40,507 nt of DNA from JBGFRR01 sp041695045. Its GTDB lineage: Bacteria > Bacteroidota > Ignavibacteria > UBA10030. Below are positions 7,031 to 14,618 of the stretch, one piece after another. Positions within the stretch are counted from its first letter, which is position 1. Each line of letters begins with the position of its first letter. The stretch is taken from the NCBI GenBank assembly GCA_041695045.1, contig JBGFRR010000007.1, positions 1 to 40,507 of the forward strand, in the 5' to 3' direction. The translations under genes were made by a program, and so were the position numbers. The notes beneath the pieces were generated by a model that did no database searches, was not told the origin of the DNA, and was given only the letters and a program-made list of their open reading frames with translations.

Positions 7031-7564
7031 CTAGCCCCTCTGCTGCTGTCCTAAACCCGGAAGAGAGAGTTGGATATGCTCAGGCAAGCTGAGGGGGTTG
7101 TCGTACGGATCGTTGAGCCACTCCTTCAGGTCACGATAGGTGAAGAGATTAAAGCGCAGGAGTGCGATCAGATTCGAGAGCGACCACTGTGCGAAGGTCG
7201 AGAGCATCTTCATATACTTCAACAAGAGGATGGCGATCAACGCCGTCCAGAGTTGGATCTTCACCGCATTCGGGCTGGTTCCCACAAAGGTCTTGATCTT
7301 CAGATGCTGTTTTTGAGTGCCTGCCTGCAGCAGGCAGGCCTTGACTTCATGCACCGCCCCCTCGGTGATGTGCGCAAAGCAGGGGAGGTAGCCGTCGTGA
7401 TCCAACACCAGATGAAGTTTGATGGCTCCTTTGGTGGTTCGAAACTTCGCCCAGTCAAAGATGCTCAGGCAGAGGTCAATGACGGAGGCATCAATGCTGT
7501 ACAACTTATTCTTGAACCGAAATTTTCTTTTGCCCTTCCACGCGGCCTGCGTGGTCTGTAACAA
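7031..7564 (-). pseudogene. IS4-family transposase remnant with internal deletion
   Basis: The 177-codon frame contains recognisable DDE transposase blocks: LYSIDASVIDLCLSIFDWAK (first catalytic Asp), then GAIKLHLVLDHDGYLP, then a jump to HLKIKTFVGTSPNAVKIQ and a C-terminal block LFTYRDLKEWL. The N-terminal third and the central part with the second Asp are missing. The deletion point is marked by a GC-rich palindrome (7319-7339). The 5' end fuses directly to Yip1-like sequence at about 7562, so the element has inserted in, or been deleted into, a membrane protein gene. Incapable of transposition. Confidence 0.8.
7319..7339. repeat. GC-rich palindrome at a transposase deletion junction
   Basis: GCCTGCCTG, loop CAG, CAGGCAGGC: a perfect 9-bp stem. 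It sits exactly where the transposase text jumps over its missing central part. Related GCAGGC/GCCTGC inverted pairs occur inside mnmG (36936-36971) and rsmG (39036-39067). Confidence 0.55.
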
Positions 7565-7860
7565 TTGGAAAAGGTAAAGAACGGGAGGTTCGCAGTTTTA
7601 TCTGACAGGAGGAAATCCAGTCCAACGATGGCTTGGAGGTCGGTGATATGATTGATAGAATCAATCCCATTGAGGTGAAGAAGCAGCAGGTTGATGATAC
7701 CCATGAGTAAAAGGATCATTTCAGCAAACACTAACACGGTGTATACTTGTTTAAAGTGAAGCTCTGTTAGTCAGGCTCTTGTTTGAGATTCTCAAAAACC
7801 TGTGCTGGCAAGGCGAAGATGTTGAAGAGGATCGAAGGTGCAGAGACAATGAGAATTTAA
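7562..7860 (-). pseudogene. Broken Yip1-family membrane protein gene (copy 1)
   Basis: Two minus-strand pieces in different frames fit one Yip1-like protein. The N-terminal piece (about 7857-7767) includes SILFNIFALPAQVFENLKQE, the typical opening before the first membrane segment. It ends in a stop, and the next piece (about 7765-7562) reads FKQVYTVLVFAEMILLLMG and ITDLQAIVGLDFLLS, the middle of the family. The third part is cut off where transposase sequence starts. No start codon is left. Yip1-domain proteins are small multi-pass membrane proteins of unclear bacterial role; an intact relative lies at 10135-10878. Confidence 0.5.
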
Positions 7861-7932
7861 TCGGTTGTCTCTCTCCCGTTTTCCGAAACAGCGTCAACGA
7901 AGATTTTTTCGCCACCGTGGTAGGTTTCGCGG

Positions 7933-8408
7933 CTATGCGAAGTTGTTCGTCAGTGAGATTGCCAGTAGATCCCACACCGCAACGTGAACCAAGAGCGAGA
8001 ACATCCAGATAGTAAATGAGAACAACAAAGCAGGAAGGGTTTCAACGTGGTAAACTGTTCTAATTCCGATTGTCAAAACCAGTATATACCACGCGGCGAA
8101 AATATTCGTCTGAGTAAGTGCAGAGGATACTATTGGAGAAACATCAGGATACCAGCAGCAAAAATCCATTTGAATAACATCCAAAGAGAAACCATTATAG
8201 CAACTGCAACTCCAACGGTGATCGGAAAAGGTCCCGTTTCGCTAAGCACTGCGGGCAAAAAGGCAAGGGCAACATGGACTAAGACCAGGAATATCGCTGC
8301 AGCGAGCAACTTGGAATGTGTCCGCAGAAGCTCGAAGGCCGATGCAGGCGCGATGATTGCTAGGAATAAGAGCTTCATCGCTTGCTTGAAAGAGAGAAAA
8401 AGAGACAA
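7933..8408 (-). pseudogene. Broken Yip1-family membrane protein gene (copy 2)
   Basis: The first frame (8408-8130, TTG start, or ATG about ten codons later) gives KLLFLAIIAPASAFELLRTH and two membrane segments and then stops. The second frame (about 8150-7933) gives FAAWYILVLTIGIRTVYHV and a last membrane segment resembling the end of the intact protein at 10135 (FFVWLLATRLSTLHQ). The central part found in complete relatives is missing, so a deletion plus frameshift near 8140 is likely. Together with copy 1 this shows that this membrane family was repeatedly present and lost here. Confidence 0.5.
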
Positions 8409-8431
8409 GATGAGTCAGTCACTGCGTGCTC

Positions 8432-8729
8432 TCACAGTAGAGATCGAAACGTCAAAGCAACGATAGAAAACGAAACGCTCTCCTCGAGTTTCCGCAGCGG
8501 TGTCACTTCTTCAGCCTCGAAAATGATGGTGAGATACTGATGGAATTGATGCAAAACGTAGCCGCTGGTTTTCTTTCAGCAACACGATCGAATTCTCAAC
8601 AATCAACTGTATTGCGTTTCCCAAATTGTGGATGTATGTTCGCGTTGAAGGAGAGTCTTTGATTTCTTGTGCAAGCGAACCTGACACGAAAAGAACAAGG
8701 AAGCCCATCAGTATCGACACGCGGGTCAT
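8432..8729 (-). pseudogene. Small exported protein gene with a frameshift
   Basis: Starts at ATG 8729 after AAGGGTGCGCC, 23 bases behind the stop of the upstream secreted-protein gene. The first 50 codons encode a signal peptide (MTRVSILMGFLVLFVSGSLA) and SIVLLKENQR. After the AAAGAAAAC stretch near 8575 protein-like text continues in another frame as SGYVLHQFHQYLTIIFEAEE and TPLRKLEESVSFSIVALTF, ending with TGA at 8432-8434. Read in a single frame the product stops early at 8511 with HHHFRG. Either a recent one-base indel or a sequencing error has split a protein of about 98 residues. No family is recognised. Confidence 0.5.
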
Positions 8730-8752
8730 GGCGCACCCTTTCTTTCAGAACG

Positions 8753-9271
8753 TTAATTTGGACGTGAATACGTCACCGTTAAGAGGGACGTTGCACCTTT
8801 TAGTCGAAGCATTTGAACTTCTACCGATGAAAACTGCCATACCTTCTTCTTCCCAACAAACGGAAGGCTACTCTCCTTTTGTGGTACTCCAAAGTGGGCC
8901 GATAAGGAGTCCCACAGAGCGTCAACTGATTCGTCAAGAGTTTTGCCGGTTTTGGGATCAAGCTCTAGGAATATCAGCATAATTGATTCTAGAAGACTAT
9001 CTTGTTTTGAAAAGGACAAAGAAACTCCGATGTGCTTTCCAAATATCGTATCCGTGTATGAAAGATAGAAAGTTGCTGCATCCTTTTTCAGAAATGGATT
9101 CATCGTTTGTTCATCCGATACTTCCTTTATTCCATGCAGCTTCGTTGTTACGCTTTTGAGATCTTCTCCCAACATCAGACTCTCATGCAAGAAACGCTGA
9201 CTTGGCCCCATTTGCGCTTGAGAAACCTGGCTCAAGCAAACCAAGAAAAAAATGTAAGCCAGCTTAGTCAT
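8753..9271 (-). CDS. Exported protein of unknown function downstream of peptide A
   Basis: From the ATG at 9271, preceded by AGAGAGG, the product has 172 residues. A further in-frame extension upstream reads through the hairpin and has no start support. Residues 1-20 (MTKLAYIFFLVCLSQVSQAQ) form a signal peptide. The mature part is beta-strand rich, e.g. FYLSYTDTIFGKHIGVSLSF and WQFSSVEVQMLRLKGATSLL, and contains no cysteine. I do not recognise a family. It follows peptide A after a strong hairpin, as the beta-propeller follows peptide B, which suggests a comparable role such as binding or handling of the peptide; this is inference. Confidence 0.65.
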   Translation of the reverse strand: MTKLAYIFFLVCLSQVSQAQMGPSQRFLHESLMLGEDLKSVTTKLHGIKEVSDEQTMNPFLKKDAATFYLSYTDTIFGKHIGVSLSFSKQDSLLESIMLIFLELDPKTGKTLDESVDALWDSLSAHFGVPQKESSLPFVGKKKVWQFSSVEVQMLRLKGATSLLTVTYSRPN

Positions 9272-9318
9272 ACAAACCTCTCTAGTCAGGTAACAGGATG
9301 TACCTCGGAAGTAAACAC

Positions 9319-9348
9319 GGGGGAAACAACCGACGATTTGTTTCCCCC
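9319..9348 (-). terminator. Strong hairpin after peptide A (attenuator or processing site)
   Basis: GGGGGAAACAA and its perfect complement form an 11-bp stem with an 8-base loop, 51 bases after the peptide A stop. No T run follows on the minus strand, so it is more likely a partial terminator or a transcript-stabilising hairpin that separates expression of the peptide from the downstream gene. Confidence 0.5.
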
Positions 9349-9399
9349 ATGGTTTCTTGCAGACCGATTGACGACTAACAGAGCAGCTAGGGAAAGCTT

Positions 9400-9657
9400 T
9401 CATAGAAGAGCATTCGCCCCAACACACGCCAGATACGCGCCTGCAGCGACGAATGTACACGCTAGCCAACCTCCCCCTATTCCCTTACATAAGGCATAAG
9501 TCCCGGCGGCAATCGCCTCGCAGTCCAGAGGGGCTGCTCCGCCAATCGTACAGGTCATTTCGTATTCCGTCATCGGAGCGCTGGAAGTATCGATGATGGC
9601 GTATGACGTGCTCGATAGCAGGCCGATGAAAAGTAGAAAGACAATAATTCTCTTCAT
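9400..9657 (-). CDS. Peptide A: exported hydrophobic peptide with regularly spaced cysteines
   Basis: An 85-residue product, ATG at 9657 with AAGGAG upstream. Residues 1-20 (MKRIIVFLLFIGLLSSTSYA) form a signal peptide. The mature part has cysteines at 36, 46, 57, 67 and 78, spaced 10, 11, 10 and 11 residues. It contains a duplicated unit: CEAIAAGTYALC and CTFVAAGAYLAC, joined by a Gly-rich turn (KGIGGGWLA). It resembles bacteriocin-like or other small secreted helical peptides in style, but I know no named family. It follows repeat element A by 35 bases and precedes a strong hairpin. No immunity gene can be identified with confidence; Yip1-like neighbours are candidates. Confidence 0.68.
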   Translation of the reverse strand: MKRIIVFLLFIGLLSSTSYAIIDTSSAPMTEYEMTCTIGGAAPLDCEAIAAGTYALCKGIGGGWLACTFVAAGAYLACVGANALL

Positions 9658-9691
9658 GACAAAGTTCTCCTTAGAAGAATGATTGTTCGTT

Positions 9692-9801
9692 TAGTTCCTG
9701 CCCGCTGCGGCCCGCCTGTCAATCATGAACTCAGGCTCGGCACTCGGGGGCCGGCCGAGTGCCTTACCGTTGTTCGCAATCAACAAACCAGCGAGCAAGG
9801 A
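9692..9801 (-). repeat. 110-bp direct repeat A, structured leader of peptide A
   Basis: Nearly identical to 14852-14962: over about 110 bases I count one transition at 9720, one at 9787 and one single-base indel. On the minus strand it can fold GGCACTCGG against CCGAGTGCC (9-bp stem) and GCCTG against CAGGC, with a possible 4-bp GTTG/CAAC stem before them. It ends 35 bases before the peptide A start codon, so it could be an RNA leader. In this copy the strand is also open from a TTG to a TAA (about 34 codons), so a decayed gene 3' end is an alternative. It matches no riboswitch class that I can recall. Confidence 0.7.
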
Positions 9802-9817
9802 ATTTTCTCTCTTTGGC

Positions 9818-9965
9818 TTATGATGGTCTCACGGTAATCCCATTTGCCTGCACGAGCGCAACAACTCTTGGTATATCTACCTTGTGCTGTTTATAGCTCA
9901 ACGCGGAAAGATCCACAGGAACCTGCTTCCCGCGTGACAACGCTAACAGCAAACGGAGAAATGAA
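9818..9965 (-). other. Protein-like open segment without start (gene remnant); rest of the gap is empty
   Basis: Between the Yip1 gene (ends 10135) and repeat A the only coding-like text is a minus-strand stretch of about 48 codons with TAA at 9818-9820. It includes PVDLSALSYKQHKVDIPRVV and ends GITVRPS. There is no ATG and no ribosome binding site. It may be the tail of a lost gene, but an open stretch of this length also occurs by chance. Nothing was recognised in 9966-10134. Confidence 0.25.
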
Positions 9966-10134
9966 GGCTAAAGGAAGGAGTTCAAAACCTTGAACGTCTA
10001 AAAGAAAGCTCTGAAAGGATAACCGATCTCACTGGTTGCTCTGTCGTAATCGACAGCTGGAGAGTGCGACTTGCGGCGGCCCCAAGAGGATGCGAAGAAG
10101 AATTCAGCATTGCGCGTGTTGAATTGCGATGGAG

Positions 10135-10878
10135 TTATGTACCGAGCCCAAGATGAACACCAAGAAGCGACCACCCCAAGTTCACAACCACAAAGACAAG
10201 CACAAACAAAGTAAAAAGTATTCCCCTGCTCTCTTGATGCAGCGTTGAAAGCCTTGTTGCCAAGAGCCACACGAAAAAGAGGGAAAAGGGTTCCAGCGTA
10301 GTAAGAAACCTGTGCGCAACAATTGAGTAATCCGGTTGATTCACAAGCATTACTAAACTCAGGGGCTCCCCCGGCACCAAAAGTAGCCATCGGAGAATAA
10401 ATGTCAGGACAACACCGAATAACAGCGGGGCCGTTGATAGCATCGCTACCGACCAGAACTCTATAAAGCGCTCCCACTTTCCGCTTATAGCTGCAAGAGC
10501 TAACCAGAAGACCGCAAGTATTATGACGAGTGATACCGCGTACCTCAACACAATCTCGCCGCCGATAACAACCCTCATTCCGAGGTTTTGAAGAATGGTT
10601 TTATTCCCTTCCCGACTCATTTCAACCACGTCCCGCTGTTCCTGAGTTTTTGCTCGTGCCAGTGCTTCATCCACGGTGGCATCGAGGTATCGCTCGTTTG
10701 ACAAAAGAACAAATGCTGAGAGGAAAACTGAAACAGAGAGAACAACAAGAGGAACCAGAGAGGCGACAACCGTCAAGTGAGGTTGCGTCCAGAAAGTTTT
10801 TGCGAAACCAAGAGCGACATACGCGAAAAGTATATCGTCCCAGCTGATTTTTTTCTTCCCTGGAATCGCGTCAGCCAT
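10135..10878 (-). CDS. Yip1-family integral membrane protein
   Basis: From the ATG at 10878 the product has 247 residues, starting MADAIPGKKKISWDD. About five membrane segments: TVVASLVPLVVLSVSVFLSA (near 42-60), YAVSLVIILAVFWLALAAI, an adjacent one ending LTFILRWLLLV, FFVWLLATRL, and GILFTLFVLVFVVVNLGWSL. A polar helix (DEALARAKTQEQRDVVEM) follows the first segment. Organisation and text fit the Yip1 domain family. It lies 14 bases behind the ABC permease gene and closes the operon. Broken relatives occur at 7562-8408. A role in export, self-protection or membrane organisation is possible but unproven. Confidence 0.65.
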   Translation of the reverse strand: MADAIPGKKKISWDDILFAYVALGFAKTFWTQPHLTVVASLVPLVVLSVSVFLSAFVLLSNERYLDATVDEALARAKTQEQRDVVEMSREGNKTILQNLGMRVVIGGEIVLRYAVSLVIILAVFWLALAAISGKWERFIEFWSVAMLSTAPLLFGVVLTFILRWLLLVPGEPLSLVMLVNQPDYSIVAHRFLTTLEPFSLFFVWLLATRLSTLHQESRGILFTLFVLVFVVVNLGWSLLGVHLGLGT

Positions 10879-10892
10879 GATTGGTATGCGAC

Positions 10893-11684
10893 TCAGAGGT
10901 CCTTTTGCCTGAAGAGCAGTATTGCGAGCGTCAAATATGCTATTGGATAGACAACTAAACGCTCTGGCAAGATACCGTCGGGAGATCCGTAGAGCATCGT
11001 ATCTAAGAAGAATTTCTCTGTCGTTGCAAGTGGGGGAAACAAATATCCGATTAAACGAACCCACGACTCCGTTTGTTGAGTAACACTTTCGACAAATGCT
11101 CCAATGTAGTTGACAGCCAGGACAACAACAGTTACCCCTGTGGCATGCTCAAAAAGAATTCCCAACAAGCAAGCAAGGGCGGCAAACGTGATAACGTAGG
11201 CGAGAGGTCCAAGAATTACAGGGATGATAAATGATACCGAGAGTACAGATGTTTTGAACAACAACACAAGAACCATACTCGTCGCGTAGAGCGCTTGAAT
11301 GATACCCACGCTCAAGACAATCCCGCACCAACGCATAAGCATGAGTCGTGCCCGGGAGATTTTTTTCGTAAGAACGATACTCAACAGCGGGTCTTTCAGA
11401 AGCTCTACAAACGAGGGAGCTATTCCGATAATCAAAAGGAATTTGAAAACTTCCCACCCCAGCCGAATGAAGTGATCGAATGACTGGCGGGCAATAAGCA
11501 ATCCATGTCCCGTGAGCGGTTCCATCCCCAGCAAGGAAATGGAAATCAGCGTCTCCCCTCGATACTCGAACGAAACGCCGAATACAAAAAAAACCACCGT
11601 GGCTGCTTGAAGAATAACAAGGAAGATGATGGCGGGCTGGAGAAGCGTTTGACGGACGGTCGAACCAAGATACGCTATGATCAT
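10893..11684 (-). CDS. ABC-2 type transporter permease
   Basis: A 263-residue membrane protein with about six hydrophobic segments: residues 15-37 (PAIIFLVILQAATVVFFVFG), near 80 (VFKFLLIIGIAPSFVELL), about 115-135, 145-165, 170-195 and the C-terminal VVYPIAYLTLAILLF. The cytoplasmic loop LTKKISRARLMLMRW is typical of ABC-2 permeases. The ATG overlaps the stop of the ATPase gene upstream (ATGA, 11681-11684), so the two form one transporter. A large non-cytoplasmic loop with two-component family features is absent. It lies in the peptide B operon, so export of the peptide or a product of it is plausible, but Sec signal peptides on the peptides argue that it may do something else. Confidence 0.8.
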   Translation of the reverse strand: MIIAYLGSTVRQTLLQPAIIFLVILQAATVVFFVFGVSFEYRGETLISISLLGMEPLTGHGLLIARQSFDHFIRLGWEVFKFLLIIGIAPSFVELLKDPLLSIVLTKKISRARLMLMRWCGIVLSVGIIQALYATSMVLVLLFKTSVLSVSFIIPVILGPLAYVITFAALACLLGILFEHATGVTVVVLAVNYIGAFVESVTQQTESWVRLIGYLFPPLATTEKFFLDTMLYGSPDGILPERLVVYPIAYLTLAILLFRQKDL

Positions 11685-12595
11685 TGTGTATCGCTAATGT
11701 ATTTCAAGAAGACCTCCTCGAGTGTGCTGCGCTCTGGCCGAACCGATGCCGGCTCAACGCCCTTGGATTTTAAGAAGCCCAAGAACTCTTGGAGTTGTTG
11801 CACGGTCTCAACCTCACACCTCGTCGAGTTGGCAACCGTCACCGGTTTCCATCGGGGTGGAAGATCAAGTTGCACTGACAACTCTACTACAAATCGAGAG
11901 CTATCAGGCAGCAAATCGGAAAGCTTACCCTCCCGCCGTACTTGCCCTCGGTGGAGAATCGCTACACGGTGTGCGACATATTCAACCTCCGAAAGAAGGT
12001 GCGAATTCATCACAACTGTTATTCCTCGTTGTGATAAATTCATCAGAAGATTGCGTATATCAACCTTCCCTACTGGATCGAGTCCTTCAGTGGGCTCATC
12101 CAAAAACACCAGCTCCGGCTCAGACAAAATTGCCTGGGCTATTCCCAAACGGAGAATCATTCCCTTGGAATACGTCTTTGCCTTTCGCGACGAGACGTTT
12201 GATAAACCAACGATCTCAAGACACTCTTCCACCCTCTCTCGCAGTCTGCTACCGTTGAGCCCGGATATCGCTCCGAGAAAGCAAAGTATGGCTGTGGCTG
12301 ATTGATCCTGTGGAACGCGAAACACCTCGGGTAGATACCCTACACGATCCTTCCAGGTATTCCCGTTCACGGGTTCACCAAACAGTGCCGCCCTACCTTC
12401 AGTGGCTCGCACAAGACCGAGCAGGATCTTCACCAATGTTGATTTACCTGCTCCGTTCAAACCGAGAATCGCTACAATTTCGCCCCGTTTAACTTCGAGC
12501 GTAACATCATGCAGAGCGCGAATACGTTGGTGGGAGAATCCTCCTTGCTGATACGTTTTGCCTAATCGTTCGATGTGAATGACGCTGTCGTTCAT
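11681..12595 (-). CDS. ABC transporter ATP-binding protein
   Basis: A 304-residue ATPase from the ATG at 12595 (MNDSVIHIERLGKTYQQGG). Walker A is LGLNGAGKST, the Q loop region is VGYLPEVF, the signature reads YSKGMILRLGIAQAI (SKGM in place of the usual SGGQ, as in many CcmA/DrrA-type exporters), and Walker B is LVFLDEPTEGLDP with a switch His in MNSHLLSEVE. A C-terminal domain of about 80 residues follows, as in DrrA/NosF-like proteins. It pairs with the permease at 10893-11684. The next gene upstream ends seven bases before this start, so it belongs to the thioredoxin/MauE/propeller operon. Confidence 0.9.
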   Translation of the reverse strand: MNDSVIHIERLGKTYQQGGFSHQRIRALHDVTLEVKRGEIVAILGLNGAGKSTLVKILLGLVRATEGRAALFGEPVNGNTWKDRVGYLPEVFRVPQDQSATAILCFLGAISGLNGSRLRERVEECLEIVGLSNVSSRKAKTYSKGMILRLGIAQAILSEPELVFLDEPTEGLDPVGKVDIRNLLMNLSQRGITVVMNSHLLSEVEYVAHRVAILHRGQVRREGKLSDLLPDSSRFVVELSVQLDLPPRWKPVTVANSTRCEVETVQQLQEFLGFLKSKGVEPASVRPERSTLEEVFLKYISDTQ

Positions 12596-12602
12596 AGAAT
12601 TG

Positions 12603-13196
12603 CTATTCCAATATAGCCAAAATAGTCTGTAGTTGTTCAGCGCTGAGCGGAAAGGTCTGTACAAAAAGAATCTCAGATCCCTCCCACACGGCTACCGCGC
12701 TCTTGCCACTGTTCATTTGACGAAAGAGCGAATCGGGGGCAAGTGCCAAGGGAAAGTCGATTCCGTTCGCTTCCTTCCAACGTGCCAAGCGCGATTGAGT
12801 ATTTATGAACAACGTTTCGCCCTCTTGCATAATGCCGGCAATAAGTTGTGCTCGGTCAACGTTGTTTCGAGCTCGAAGGGAGTCGGCCAGCGTGATGAAA
12901 CTTTCAAAGCATGGAGGGCACGAGAAATCTGGGTACCGTAAGAGAAAAACTACTCTTCGTGGAGCACTCGACATTGACAGCTCCGGAAACTTTGTCTCCA
13001 TGAACAAGCTTGTACTTCTGATGTCTATAGCAGGCTTTGGCTGGGTGAATTTTTCTAATGGCGCAATCACTGTGTACTCGGCGACTCCCACAAGAATAAG
13101 CACCAGCGCATGTTTATATGTAACAGCACTCCATGGCTTAACAGACAAATTCTTTCTGTTGAACCAGCGCTCCGACAAGAATAAATATGAACCCAC
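12603..13196 (-). CDS. Membrane-anchored thioredoxin-fold protein (CPPC)
   Basis: A thioredoxin-like protein with one membrane segment (YKHALVLILVGVAEYTVI) and an extracytoplasmic domain holding the redox motif FSCPPCFESF. The later text (RWKEANGIDFPLALAPDSLF) fits a TlpA-like fold with an insertion. The start is uncertain: GTG at 13196 (197 residues) lies inside the MauE gene, while TTG at 13148 (181 residues) would overlap only its last codons. The membrane segment also resembles the missing fourth segment of MauE, so the two genes may derive from one fusion. Likely role: thiol oxidation or reduction of exported proteins, with the MauE-like partner delivering electrons. Confidence 0.75.
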   Translation of the reverse strand: MGSYLFLSERWFNRKNLSVKPWSAVTYKHALVLILVGVAEYTVIAPLEKFTQPKPAIDIRSTSLFMETKFPELSMSSAPRRVVFLLRYPDFSCPPCFESFITLADSLRARNNVDRAQLIAGIMQEGETLFINTQSRLARWKEANGIDFPLALAPDSLFRQMNSGKSAVAVWEGSEILFVQTFPLSAEQLQTILAILE

Positions 13197-13476
13197 TCAC
13201 AAAAACCATAAAGAGAAAAGACAGCAATGGAACTCTATAACGGAAAACAAAACCGATACCTCCAGCCAGCTCTATTACAATGACCATCAAGGCGATAACG
13301 AACGAGTAATTTGAGGAGAAACCCGTCAAGTCAGCTATCGTACCTGCAAACCCGCTCAAGGCAACCATTTTACCAAGAGCCGAAAACAGAAATAGTACAC
13401 CTACGCCACGTGCAAGAATAGCTATAATTCTCTTCGTCACTACGTCGGCTTGCTGAGTTTCCGTTGTTGTACTCAT
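13138..13476 (-). CDS. MauE/DoxX-like redox membrane protein, C-terminally short
   Basis: A 112-residue membrane protein with three segments: IIAILARGVGVLFLFSALGK, SFVIALMVIVIELAGGIGFV and LLSFLFMVFVSGFIFILVGA. The opening and the phrase ELAGG fit MauE/DoxX redox-associated proteins, which transfer electrons to thioredoxin-fold partners and usually have four segments and a CGCFG-like motif after the third. Here the protein ends KEFVC at that point, so the motif and last segment are lost or moved into the following frame. The ATG overlaps the propeller stop (13473-13476) and the next gene overlaps its end by up to 59 bases. Confidence 0.65.
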   Translation of the reverse strand: MSTTTETQQADVVTKRIIAILARGVGVLFLFSALGKMVALSGFAGTIADLTGFSSNYSFVIALMVIVIELAGGIGFVFRYRVPLLSFLFMVFVSGFIFILVGALVQQKEFVC

Positions 13477-14507
13477 CGTTGTTTACTTATGGAGTTTGCT
13501 TCCTGAGGAAGAATCTTATACTTAGTCACTCGAGTTCTATGTTCTTCAATACTCCACAAATAGTCTTGTGAGTCCATGTAAATCCATGAGGATTTTCTTG
13601 GCAGCTGGAATATCCCCATCAACTGGCCCTTATCGTCAAGCACAAAAACATCTCTCTGCGGCTCATGCGCATATTCTTCTCCGACAAAATACATCTTCCC
13701 CTGCGAGTCATTGCAAAATTTGAAAAACAGCATCCCTTCCGGTAAAAGACTATGCTCGGACGCGACCCTCGACGATTGTGTTGCTCTGACCCACCTTGGC
13801 TTTGGAGGGAACCCAGGGACGGTTACCTCTTTCTCCAAAGTGCCTTCGGTGTTCCAAATTTCTATTACATTCTGGCACGCGAACAGCACGCAGATACGAT
13901 TGTCTCGCCGAACCACAAAATTGAACAAATTCTCAAAAGAATTCCTGGTTGTGTTCTTAAGACGAATTGATCGCTGAACCATTCCATCGGAGTCCACTTG
14001 AAGGAGTGCCTCGTTCGTTCCGTGGGACAATATGCCCACCCAAAGGTTATCCTGATTATCATACCGCATTGTAATAATTGGGCCCGAAACATAGAACTCA
14101 TTGAGGAATTGCATGTCCAGGCTAAACAGTTGCACTCGCGACGATTGTAGGTCAGAGACAGCAATCCTGTTTTTACTAGCGGTAACGGATACGGGGCCAG
14201 TGAACTCTCCGGGACCCCTTCCCCGTCTCCCAGCTTCGCTAATAAGTCTCCCCTTGGGGTCAAAACGTTTAATTTTGTAGTCGAGTTTGTCAGCAACAAT
14301 AAATGAGCCATCCTGCAAAACTGTAATACCGTAAACCCCCAGAATAGAACTGTTCGTGTAGGTTGAGATCTCTTGTACAGACATCGGTATGAGGACTTTT
14401 GAATTGAGAGAACACACCTCCTCCAATTTTGAGATCGTACCAGCTTGAGCCACAATGGACTCAGCCATTTGGATCATAGCGAGAATAAACAATTGGAATG
14501 TTATCAT
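13473..14507 (-). CDS. Secreted 6-bladed beta-propeller (NHL-like) protein
   Basis: A 344-residue protein with a signal peptide (MITFQLFILAMIQMAESIVA). It has recurring blade phrases: GVYGITVLQDGSFIVADKLD, IKRFDPKGRLISEAG, GRGPGEF, then DNQDNLWVGILSHG, DSQGKMYFVGEEYAHEP and DSQDYLWSIEEHRTRVTKYK. These fit 6-bladed propellers of the NHL/DUF5128 kind. In Bacteroidales such propellers often neighbour NVEALA-type small exported peptides, and here the gene follows the cysteine-rich peptide B after a strong hairpin. It probably acts outside the inner membrane as a binding or scaffold protein; ligand unknown. The downstream genes overlap by ATGA, so this starts a tight operon. Confidence 0.8.
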   Translation of the reverse strand: MITFQLFILAMIQMAESIVAQAGTISKLEEVCSLNSKVLIPMSVQEISTYTNSSILGVYGITVLQDGSFIVADKLDYKIKRFDPKGRLISEAGRRGRGPGEFTGPVSVTASKNRIAVSDLQSSRVQLFSLDMQFLNEFYVSGPIITMRYDNQDNLWVGILSHGTNEALLQVDSDGMVQRSIRLKNTTRNSFENLFNFVVRRDNRICVLFACQNVIEIWNTEGTLEKEVTVPGFPPKPRWVRATQSSRVASEHSLLPEGMLFFKFCNDSQGKMYFVGEEYAHEPQRDVFVLDDKGQLMGIFQLPRKSSWIYMDSQDYLWSIEEHRTRVTKYKILPQEANSISKQR

Positions 14508-14552
14508 TGACTTCTCGTTCGCGTTCTGTTTGCTTTCTTCCCTTATAACGAA

Positions 14553-14586
14553 GCAGGGTGACGGAGGCTATCCTCCGTCACCCTGC
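14553..14586 (-). terminator. Perfect 15-bp hairpin between peptide B and the propeller gene
   Basis: GCAGGGTGACGGAGG and its exact complement with a 4-base loop, 33 bases behind the peptide B stop. No T run follows in the direction of transcription, so full termination is doubtful. It is placed like the hairpin behind peptide A and may set a high peptide-to-operon expression ratio. Confidence 0.6.
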
Positions 14587-14618
14587 GAGCATGATTCTTA
14601 CGACGGCCCGCACAGTGC

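Noticed and set aside
6951..7055. GCTGTCCTAAA twice (6951-6961 and 7045-7055) as IS terminal repeats
   Set aside because: They are direct rather than inverted, one lies in the transposase coding end, and no copy is found at the other end of the remnant.
9692..9801. A known riboswitch class in the repeated leader (cobalamin, TPP, c-di-GMP)
   Set aside because: None of the remembered core motifs of these classes is present in the element, and the downstream genes do not fit.
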